A stretch of 64,000 nucleotides of DNA, taken from positions 46,677,822 through 46,741,821 of the forward strand of contig OY754328.1 in NCBI GenBank assembly GCA_963573305.1, read 5' to 3'. This document shows positions 59,801 to 64,000 of the stretch, one piece after another; position 1 is the stretch's first letter, and each line of letters opens with the position of its first letter. The notes beneath the pieces were generated by a model. That model was not told the origin of the DNA, searched no databases, and was given only the letters and a program-made list of their open reading frames with translations. Made by a program: the position numbers and the translations under genes. The DNA is from Pyrrhosoma nymphula. Taxonomy: Eukaryota; Arthropoda; Insecta; Odonata; Coenagrionidae.

Positions 59801-62239
59801 AAGTTTCAAACATACTCCTCCAAAACATCTTAAAAATGCCTGAAAAAAAGCAAGTTAGCATTGATCAACTCTCATTTGGAACTCTTTAAATGGCTATTCT
59901 GAATGCTACACTAGAAAATCTTGGTACATATCTTCTCCACAAAACTGTGCCAAATTCCTTGAAAAATAATTAAGTGCATGAATGAGTCCATTCATACACT
60001 GTATATTACTGTGAATACATTCATAAATAATAATACATATATCACTCACTTGCAGCAACAACATCATGACTCGAAAATCATGATTTTTTTAGTTAATACC
60101 ACAGATAACATGATGATAACGAAGTGTACTTTTAACTGGTAGAGTCATTTCTGAGCCTTTAAGATATCTGATGAGATGGCGGAAGTGTCGTCGAGTAGAA
60201 TCCAAAAATTACAACAATATTGAATCTTCAAATGCATCTCCTTAAAAACAATGACTTTCGAGTTATGATGTTGTTGAGGCAAAGGAGCGATATGTATAAT
60301 GAGGAATATTAAATTCATCTGAGTACCATCCCAAAAAATATTCCTCTGGCTAAGGCTTCTTTGTAGGCAAGTTTCAGGACTTCCAGGGTTTTACTCTCAT
60401 AAGCAGAGATTTCATGATGCTCACGGCTAAATGACTTGACCGTTCGAACATTAGCAATTCGCTCCTCGGCCACGTGTGTAGCCTCAGCCAATGAATCCTA
60501 TTAAAAAGGAAATCACAAAATAAAAATCTAGGCAGCAGCAATAGATAGCTAAATAAACATTTTGCATAACCTCAAAAAACACCTACCTGCACAGCCTGTG
60601 TAATTTTCTTAACAAATCGCCCATACACCACACCCATTCCAGCCATTGGTGGAACTATTGAAAGACCTACTAAGGCTAATTGCGGTGATAAGTAGAACTG
60701 AAAAACAAAGTGAAATATCATTTTATAGTTCTTAAATGTAACTCAGTAATCCCTATTACTCTTTAATATTCAACAGGAACAGCTACCAGTCAATCAATTA
60801 AAATATTTGTTGGGGTTAATGCAGAAAACTCTAATGCAGCACAGATACAAAGGAATGGCATGACACAGAAACTAAATTATGTACATGGTGACGAATGCTG
60901 ATTTAACAGGCAAGAACATATATTACCCATTTACAATTATGTATATGGGTACATTAAGAGAGCAAGATAGTACCTATGTTTCTTTAATAGCATTAATAAA
61001 TAATTTCCATAAGTAAGTAAATTGTTCCATTCCGAAGTACACAAATAAATATGAATATTTCTATGTAGCAAGAACTTAAAATATTTTTAAGTTTAAGAAC
61101 AGGATGAAACTGCAAGTGTTACAAAACAGGTTGATAAAACTACTAGAAAAACACTAAAAAGACTTCAGCTAACAGATAAACCTACATTTTATATTGATCA
61201 ATGAATATTTGAGAGGTTCTGTTTGAATTTAACAGAATGATCCAGAAGAATTACAGTGAGAAAAGCATAATGAATTAATCAAAGATCATTCGCCACAAAG
61301 ACATTTAAAGAATTTTGTAAAATGCAGTGGAACACTCTAAACTGTCGTCGATTAACTGCAAAATACCCCTCAAAATAGAATGACAAATGATTTTCTGATG
61401 AAGAAAGAAGTTTGAGGCAAATCATTATTACACAAAATTTGCATGGAATTATATTCATGGCAACTTACACAAATTTTATCCCTTAGAATGATACAAAAAT
61501 GTTCAAAGAAAATAAGCGTGACCAATTTATTTTTACTTCAGTCAATATCTTCACTAATGTTAACAATTTGTGGCCTATTCCATACAGGGTTATCTTAACA
61601 CTTTCGTAAAAAGCCGGGACCCATGGTGGGTCTCGGCTTTTCACGCTCGCGGGTGGAGGAACCCACCCGTGGGTACACTGCATTGACGGCTGTGAACAAG
61701 GACATATTTCTTGCTGATGCTCCTCAGATTGGTCATTAGCACATTATGTTCAAGAAAAAACCCCATAATTTCTTTTCTTCATGGACTTTTTGTTGACATG
61801 TATGAAAACATGTGGAATGTTAAAATAAATGGTTTATTATTTGATAAATAATAAATCATAATAAAAATAACAATTCCAAAAACATGAATGCACGCACAAA
61901 TTTCATTGCAAAAGTAAATTATGAATGTTTCATTGCTAATGCTCTGCCAAGGAATGATCCAACCGATCCCTAGTTTGTATTATAACCCAGGGCTCAACAC
62001 CCACTTCATATTATTATAATGGTTAAAATGACTTGCCATCATTGACACACCAGCAATGACCATCACAGAAGAACGAAGTCCATCAGATATGTTCATTGTA
62101 ACAGACTGGCTGACAAGGGAAGTATCCGCAGATAGCCGGTTAATTAATTCGCCAGTTTTGTTCTTATCAAAAAATGCTACTTCTTGCTTTATTATAGAAG
62201 AAAATACCTTATTCCTTAAAGCCTGAGTTATTCTTTGAC
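35674..62239 (-). CDS. ABCB10: ABCB10-like mitochondrial half ABC transporter, 3' nine exons
   Basis: Nine exons (35674-35804, 41919-42028, 42591-42625, 49004-49279, 51767-52050, 57780-58011, 60327-60497, 60587-60697, 62037-62239) join without a frame break into 517 codons, about 70% of a typical ABCB10. The first part is the membrane domain from GQRITQALRNKVFSSI through GELINRLSADTSLVSQSV, helix pairs and SVGQLSSFLLYAAYVGIS. The ATPase domain follows: A-loop Y in FCYPSRTEP, Walker A GASGSGKST, Q-loop SVSQ|EP, signature LSGGQKQR, Walker B ILLLDEAT, D-loop SALD, H-loop AHRLS, then the stop. ABCB10 in other animals is an inner mitochondrial membrane exporter linked to heme synthesis and oxidative-stress defence, working as a homodimer; the role here is by homology. 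The mitochondrial presequence and first helix lie beyond the right edge. Other mitochondrial ABCB members (ABCB8) are less similar, in particular at FFDKNKTGELINRLS and GGG...E.LSVGQLSSFL. Confidence 0.95.
35805..37058. other. ABCB10 terminal intron, left part
   Basis: AT-rich intron sequence with a CpG-rich patch near 36.96-37.08 kb just ahead of the Tc1 relic. Frames here (90 codons at 36674-36946, 104 at 36833-37147) lack support. Confidence 0.5.
37059..37850 (+). pseudogene. Tc1-like transposase relic
   Basis: The plus strand, over several frames, gives a paired helix-turn-helix region (SWQLIGRLDGMRISIN ... RPGERG, comparable with G-RLE-G-S---A and RRPGQGRP of Tc1-like transposases). Then come a V-R-N-H-L-H-E-A-S-M-R-N box, RPPRKPAINE, then MSRIDFAHSYRDMDQSYWKI followed by VTFIDD, matching the RP-KP-L ... 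R--FA--Y-----W--V-F-DE core around the second acidic residue. The third acidic region is not recognisable. Located in the last ABCB10 intron, antisense to the host gene. Terminal inverted repeats were not found. Confidence 0.65.
37851..40742. other. ABCB10 terminal intron, middle part
   Basis: Intronic AT-rich DNA. Two CACGTG words near 39.71 and 39.74 kb, a TCTCTCTCTC run near 39.86 kb and a GC-richer stretch at 39.9-40.35 kb are the only features. The 60-76-codon frames lack support. Confidence 0.45.
40743..41708 (-). mobile_element. internally deleted mariner, 966 bp
   Basis: Terminal inverted repeats of 28 bp with one mismatch (CGAGGGGGGACCCAAAAATA ... CGG/CAG ACA) and TA on both sides (40741-40742, 41709-41710). 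The transposase is on the minus strand. The intact N-terminal frame (41164-41580) carries the helix-turn-helix region IREQGAALKFCFLLGKSASD, YEWYSRFKRG and RTIDELAEPSGLSWSSVQRI. The catalytic C-terminal half, in other frames, includes HHDNAPAHTA, then SPDLAPCDFF, which gives D34D spacing, and WKRFADIPEVKRE. The segment holding the first catalytic aspartate is missing (element about 300 bp short of a usual 1.3 kb), so it is dead but might still be mobilised in trans. It sits in the last ABCB10 intron in the same orientation as the gene. Confidence 0.95.
41919..42028 (-). CDS. ABCB10: ABCB10 exon with D-loop and H-loop
   Basis: 110 nt between acceptor TTGTCTTTTGCAG and donor GCAG|GTAAGG. It completes the Ser of SALD, then runs SESEHLVQEALERIMRGRTV, LTIAHRLSTIRNA. 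The switch histidine is in AHRLS. Confidence 0.95.
42029..42590. other. ABCB10 intron, 562 nt
   Basis: Plain intron sequence with donor CTAG|GTTAGT. A 67-codon frame inside it has no support. Confidence 0.6.
42591..42625 (-). CDS. ABCB10: ABCB10 35-nt micro-exon with Walker B
   Basis: Between acceptor ...TTTTTTTCAG and donor CTAG|GTTAGT. It encodes NPKILLLDEAT plus two bases of the next Ser codon. It holds the whole Walker B strand with the catalytic glutamate. Phase 0 in and phase 2 out fit its neighbours exactly. Confidence 0.92.
42626..44214. other. ABCB10 intron, 6.4 kb, left part
   Basis: AT-rich, no gene or repeat recognised. The minus-strand frames at 43786-44204 have no resemblance and no splice context. 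Confidence 0.5.
44215..44352. repeat. 69-bp tandem duplication
   Basis: Two copies of a 69-bp unit, with ATGAAAACAACTTTAAA, CTGTTTACGTAAACAAACTA and AAAACAA in each. TTACGTAA is an internal palindrome. It abuts the LTR-like block, whose first bases (TGTTATGA) resemble the start of each unit. Confidence 0.85.
44350..45100 (+). repeat. LTR-like block (possible solo LTR)
   Basis: It begins TGTTATGACAGC. A TATA box (GTATAAAAGG, about 44.49 kb) is followed by a start-like pyrimidine stretch, AATAAAAGGG near 44.885 kb and a T-rich downstream element, and it ends near ATTATTACA. Promoter followed by poly(A) signal with TG...CA ends is LTR organisation. No coding domain adjoins and no target duplication was found, so this is tentative. 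Confidence 0.3.
45101..45544. other. intron sequence, nothing seen
   Basis: ABCB10 intronic DNA without recognisable structure. Confidence 0.5.
45545..45847. repeat. 153-bp tandem duplication
   Basis: Two copies of a 153-bp unit. Each has ACCAATAAA, AAATTAATCC(T)TTTTAAATTG, TAGCTCAAGATACAGAATAA and GTACATGTCCTCCTTTCA. Copies differ at only a few positions, so the duplication is fairly recent. Confidence 0.9.
45848..48008. other. ABCB10 intron, mixed; hAT-like end and CpG-rich patch
   Basis: CCTAGCTACGACCCTG near 46.378-46.393 kb resembles one terminus of a hAT-type element (reverse complement CAGGGTCGTAGC), but the partner end was not found. From 47.28 to 47.48 kb the DNA is GC- and CpG-rich, then gives GTGCGTGAATAAATTG. 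It may be part of an LTR or other insertion. Frames here are unsupported. Confidence 0.35.
48009..48536. repeat. 178-bp tandem array (satellite-like), three copies
   Basis: The word GGCCGCGCGAGAGAAAATTG starts at 48009, 48187 and 48365, an exact 178-nt period. Each unit has a GC-rich head, an AT-rich middle (TTTAAATATTTATAAAAA) and TTTCGGCCGATTCTGAG near the end. The unit length is close to nucleosomal satellite monomers of insects. The 68-codon frame at 47964-48170 is repeat sequence. It lies in an ABCB10 intron. Confidence 0.95.
48537..49003. other. ABCB10 intron beside the signature exon
   Basis: AT-rich intron leading up to the donor AAG|GTAAAACC. Confidence 0.6.
49004..49279 (-). CDS. 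ABCB10: ABCB10 exon with ABC signature
   Basis: 276 nt, 92 whole codons, acceptor AATCACTTCCCAG and donor CAAG|GTAAAA. It runs from EPVLFSGTIRDNILYG through a variable acidic insert (SSESLVQGGCEPHTLDDETS), EANALDFIMSLPDQFDTRVG and ERGVMLSGGQKQRVAIARAI. LSGGQ is intact. It is much richer in GC than its flanks. The plus-strand frames here are antisense. Confidence 0.95.
49489..49529. repeat. perfect 15-bp hairpin
   Basis: AAACTTTTGAACTTG and its exact complement are separated by an 11-nt loop. It is in an ABCB10 intron. It could be a chance palindrome or the centre of a small RNA precursor. No longer pairing was seen. Confidence 0.7.
49530..51766. other. ABCB10 intron, 2.5 kb
   Basis: AT-rich. 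Two overlapping plus-strand frames (49978-50235, 50207-50566) and others lack family resemblance and splice context. Confidence 0.5.
51767..52050 (-). CDS. ABCB10: ABCB10 exon with Walker A
   Basis: 284 nt, acceptor CCAAATGACAG and donor TCAG|GTTAGT. Residues 240-334: GLRPNVTPIGCITFRDVWFC, YPSRTEPVF (A-loop tyrosine), VVGASGSGKSTLAALLLRLY, GVISLDGVSVSSIDPSWLRR and HIASVSQ. The Q-loop glutamine is the last codon, so the intron splits the Q-loop from EP of the next exon. Confidence 0.95.
52051..54109. other. ABCB10 intron, right of the Walker A exon
   Basis: AT-rich, no recognised element. A GTGGTATCATACCAC palindrome near 53.64 kb and a 117-codon plus-strand frame (52731-53084) are unsupported as genes. 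Confidence 0.45.
54110..55590. mobile_element. foldback element with 450-bp inverted repeats
   Basis: The left arm (54110-54560) and right arm (55141-55590) are inverted copies of about 450 bp, starting GCAAGAAGCATTTCATG on the left and GCAAGAAACATTTCATG on the right (complement), with roughly 5-8% differences and no large gaps. The 580-bp centre is single copy, GC-rich at both edges (CACCCGCCCCACCCGAGATG; GGGCGGGCTCGGCCGCTCGG) and has no transposase. The left arm keeps CCGGAAGTG (54208) and AAGATGGCGGC (54225); the right arm has CCAGAAGTG and AAGATGGTGGC. No target duplication was evident. It is in the 5.7-kb ABCB10 intron. Confidence 0.9.
55615..56050 (+). mobile_element. LINE C-terminal fragment
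   Basis: The plus strand reads LLEQVEQFNYLGRTQEENGQ, then SSKDIRRRIALAKKAL. After a shift it reads L-R-K-E-D-Q-N-R-L-Q-A-F-E-M-W-V-W-R-R-M-G-K-V-W. This is the same family as the copies at 21.9, 30.9 and 2.6 kb. It begins within 25 bp of the foldback right end. The minus-strand 107-codon frame is antisense. Confidence 0.8.
56051..57063. other. intron sequence, possible retroelement debris
   Basis: The plus-strand frame 56075-56368 includes F-G-V-S-F-D-D-K-L-A-F-H-D-Q-I-T-K-V, which has the flavour of the RT C-terminal G-x-x-x-D-x-x-L-x-F-x-x-H-I box of another LINE group (CR1/Jockey type). The following frames add little. Tentative LINE remnant of about 0.4 kb. Confidence 0.4.
57064..57239. 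mobile_element. foldback element, copy C
   Basis: Two 85-nt arms. Left: TGGATGAAGTTCTCTTCAG, TTTCCAACCGGGTGAGAGAT, AGTTGCCGACGTTTTGA, TCCTTGTCATTAAGGA. Right, complemented: TTGGATGAAATTTTCTTGG, TTTCCATCTGAGTGGGACAT, AGTTGCCTACGTTTTGATG, TCCTTGACATCATATCC. Shared words with copies A and B define the family. Confidence 0.85.
57240..57779. other. ABCB10 intron next to the TM exon
   Basis: AT-rich with one GC-richer patch near 57.59-57.65 kb. Nothing recognised. Confidence 0.5.
57780..58011 (-). CDS. ABCB10: ABCB10 exon, late membrane domain
   Basis: 232 nt, acceptor TTCATTTCAG and donor AAAAG|GTAATG. Residues 163-240: TGLGGNIMILSVLCYGGGMV, ESLSVGQLSSFLLYAAYVGI, SSFYSEAMRGIGASTRLWEL and DREPAIPLKG (last Gly split). 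It covers the last two transmembrane helices and the linker into the ATPase domain. Confidence 0.95.
58012..60326. other. ABCB10 intron, 2.3 kb
   Basis: AT-rich. A 28-nt word, TTTGCACTTCACATGCATAA and onward, at about 58.16 kb recurs with one change near 59.15 kb, bracketing about 1 kb. No inverted ends were found there. Frames lack support. Confidence 0.45.
60327..60497 (-). CDS. ABCB10: ABCB10 exon, cytoplasmic/matrix loop
   Basis: 171 nt, 57 whole codons: DSLAEATHVAEERIANVRTV, KSFSREHHEISAYESKTLEV, LKLAYKEALARGIFFGM. The A-EE-I-N-RTV-(A/S)F box is a hallmark of ABCB membrane domains (coupling helix region). Acceptor TTTTTAATAG, donor GATG|GTACTC. Confidence 0.95.
60587..60697 (-). CDS. 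ABCB10: ABCB10 exon, transmembrane segment
   Basis: 111 nt, 37 codons: FYLSPQLALVGLSIVPPMAG, MGVVYGRFVKKITQAVQ, corresponding to a membrane helix and its VPP turn followed by the YGR-(V/L)(K/R)K loop. The intron to the next exon is only 89 nt. Acceptor TTTGTTTTTCAG, donor GCAG|GTAGGT. Confidence 0.95.
60698..61608. other. ABCB10 intron, left of hairpin
   Basis: AT-rich intron, nothing recognised. Confidence 0.55.
61609..61680. repeat. compact double hairpin, GC-rich
   Basis: AAAAGCCGGGACCCA and TGGGTCTCGGCTTTT form a 15-bp stem (one G-T position) with a 3-nt loop. Directly after it CGGGTGG and CCACCCG form a second stem, and ACCCACCCGTGGGT is itself palindromic. It contrasts strongly with AT-rich surroundings, so it is probably a small inserted element. 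Confidence 0.75.
61681..62036. other. ABCB10 intron beside the GC donor
   Basis: AT-rich. It starts (minus strand) with GCAAGT rather than GTAAGT at 62036-62031. Confidence 0.6.
62037..62239 (-). CDS. ABCB10: ABCB10 exon, first in window, GC donor
   Basis: 203 nt, acceptor TATTTACTTGCAG. The first two bases complete a Gly, then QRITQALRNKVFSSIIKQEV, AFFDKNKTGELINRLSADTS, LVSQSVTMNISDGLRSS and GVSMM. It ends ATG|GCAAGT, a GC-AG intron; no GT is available that keeps the frame and the conserved SMM-F join. The upstream in-frame ATG (62256) precedes the acceptor and is intronic. Confidence 0.95.
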
Positions 62240-62899
62240 CTGCAAGTAAATATATCATACATCATTCACACACTTTTTTGGGGATTAAAGTTAAAAAATC
62301 ACTAGTGAACAATTATCATCCAAGGAATATAGGTATGAAAATACATATACATACATGGATTCTAGGGATCTAGGCAGAAATCATGCCCTATCAAGGACGG
62401 CAATGCAAGAGACAAGAGGACTTACAGGAGTCACAATCTATGAGGTTGAATCCTATTAGAGCACTTAAGAGTGTGCTGGACTGGGCTAAAATTTTTGAGC
62501 AGCGGAGACTGCTAAACTTTATAATCAATTATCTTGAAACTTGGTAGGCATATAGATAATACAGTCTTTTAGTCACTGACTATATTTAAAATACACAAAT
62601 GTTTAAAATTTTAATTTTGAAATTATGATTAAACAAAATAAATGCAAAATTATAAAAAACTGAATTGTCAGTACCTTGGGAATGTTTCTAAATGTTTATT
62701 AAAGAAAAAAATAACTTCATACTATTTATGGTTTTGGTGCCATCGAAGCACAAAAATTTAGTTAAAAATGGCCTCAAGCTGCTGCGCCCTGGCGGCAGTA
62801 AGAGAACCAATTAAGCATGTGCAACGGCTAATCCCGCCTCATTCACAGGCCACGCCCCTTTTTACACGACTGCCTAAAAAATGGAATGTAATGTTTTCA
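62240..62899. other. ABCB10 intron, nothing recognised
   Basis: AT-rich upstream intron. No sequence resembling the first transmembrane exon was found here. Confidence 0.45.
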
Positions 62900-63240
62900 G
62901 CGGCTAGCTATGTATGTATGAAGGTATGTATGTTCGTATGTATTTATGTATGTTTGTTCCACCATAGCAACTTAACGATTGTACTGATTTTGATGCACAA
63001 ACATTTTTTTTATTCGCTATGAAACTGGTAGTGTCATATGCTACATGATACCGCCTAGTAATAAGAAAAAAATAATTTAAAAAATAATAAAAATATTAAA
63101 AAATAAAAAAAACAAGACTGCAAAAAATAGTTATAAAAATAGCACTAAAAGGATAAATACAGCACGAAAAAGATAAAAATTATAAAAATGTTAAAAAATA
63201 AAAAACACGACAGCAAAAAATAAAACTAAAAATTGCTCTA
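62900..63240. repeat. (TATG)n microsatellite and A-rich block
   Basis: TATGTATGTATGAAGGTATG and further TATG units (62.91-62.95 kb) are followed by a 200-nt A-rich stretch of AAAAATAAAA words (63.06-63.24 kb). It may be the tail region of an old insertion. Confidence 0.7.
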
Positions 63241-63282
63241 CTCAACTTCATTTTATGTACTCAGTCTAAAATTAGGAAGGCT

Positions 63283-63430
63283 GGGTGGTAGTTGGTGGCC
63301 TGTGCACTGACCCAGCAAGCCAAATGTGTGTGGATCGATTCCCAGTCAGGTGATTATTTTGCATACGGCTATTTTCATGTACTTCACCACTGCAATTCGG
63401 CAGGTTGAAAATCAATGTACTCGTACCTGA
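63283..63430 (+). mobile_element. tRNA-derived SINE, second family
   Basis: The tRNA-like head has TAGTTGGTGGCC as A box and GGATCGATTCCC as B box, at usual spacing of about 45 nt, followed by a body of some 90 nt. Its body is unlike that of the 32-kb SINE. The first and last bases are approximate. Confidence 0.55.
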
Positions 63431-64000
63431 GTTAATGCAGATATTCAACCAATTGGCACAGATTCTACTCAGAATCCCCCCACTGAATCTCTTGAATCAA
63501 ACACACTACCACTAAAAACTAGTAGGACCCACAGTATGTGTGAAACCCAAAGAGAGAAGGAGTGGACTCGTACATCTGCAGTACATACCCTGCGCCTCCT
63601 GCAGCTGTGGCTGAGAGGGCATGGTTACTGTGCGGTAAGGAACGTACTTGTCACAAGAGTATTTGACTTGAGCAAAGAAGAATGGTATGACAACATTCTG
63701 TGTATATAACATGATCTTCTAGACCCACTTATCTGGAGAGGGAAAAAAACAAGTGATGTGCTAGAAGACTAGTGAAGCACAAGGGATATGAACTACATTA
63801 ATCACTTGTAAGAAATATATGGTAATTCATTTATGGGTTAATAAGGTATAATAGTAATTCAGAGCAGGGCATTTTAATGTTTAACAAACGGTAATTCTGG
63901 CGGCATTTAAATATTTTCTTATATATAAGTTAATTTAAAATACTGGAGTTTAAGAACATTAAATAATTTAAGATAATTAATTGTGAGTCACTTTTTATAA
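63431..64000. other. no gene seen
   Basis: A 66-codon minus-strand frame at 63512-63712 lies between an acceptor-like and a donor-like site, but its sequence is unlike the expected ABCB10 membrane helix. Not called. Confidence 0.4.

Noticed and set aside
62240..62258. ATG at 62256-62258 as the ABCB10 start
   Set aside because: It precedes a good acceptor (TTTACTTGCAG) and conserved family sequence continues N-terminally in known ABCB10 proteins, so it is intronic.
63512..63712. Minus-strand frame with splice-like edges as the upstream ABCB10 exon
   Set aside because: Its phase would fit (ends in G before a GT donor), but the sequence is not hydrophobic and lacks the R-Y-L type helix end expected before GQRI.

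Overview
The window reads as nuclear DNA of an arthropod, most probably an insect. It is AT-rich, coding sequence is split by GT-AG introns, and the rest is packed with decayed mobile elements typical of insect genomes: mariner, Tc1, hAT and PIF/Harbinger derivatives, a Copia remnant, tRNA-like SINEs, and many fragments of APE-endonuclease LINEs. Nothing bacterial, organellar or viral was recognised. The species cannot be named from the sequence.

One conserved protein gene is clear. The right half (35.7-62.2 kb, minus strand) carries the last nine coding exons of an ABCB10-type mitochondrial half ABC transporter: 517 codons covering most of the membrane domain and the whole nucleotide-binding domain to the stop codon. 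The N-terminal exons lie beyond the right edge. All exon joins keep the frame. Its introns (89 nt to 6.4 kb) hold an internally deleted mariner, a Tc1 transposase relic, a 178-bp tandem array, smaller tandem duplications, an LTR-like block, a 1.5-kb long-inverted-repeat foldback element, a LINE fragment and hairpins.

The left half (1-35 kb) has no gene I can name. It holds LINE fragments in both orientations, a hAT MITE with a perfect 8-bp target duplication, a Harbinger MITE with TTA duplications, an 80-bp minisatellite, foldback elements sharing a CGACGTTT core (a third copy sits in an ABCB10 intron), a 200-bp hairpin, two larger inverted-repeat elements (22.95-23.89 and 27.07-28.53 kb), a nearly full-length LINE with a SINE inserted in it (30.96-33.0 kb), and a Copia relic with its 3' LTR (33.2-34.5 kb). 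Splice-bounded exon candidates on the minus strand at 28.7-29.3, 20.6 and 19.2 kb may belong to an unrecognised small gene; this is weak.

The most interesting points are the foldback family with hammerhead-like boxes, the long-arm foldback whose left arm keeps ETS-like and YY1-like motifs, the GC-AG intron and 35-nt exon of ABCB10, the intact 250-codon Copia reading frame left by internal deletions, and the unassigned exon cluster near 29 kb. No CRISPR, operon or defence-type system is present.
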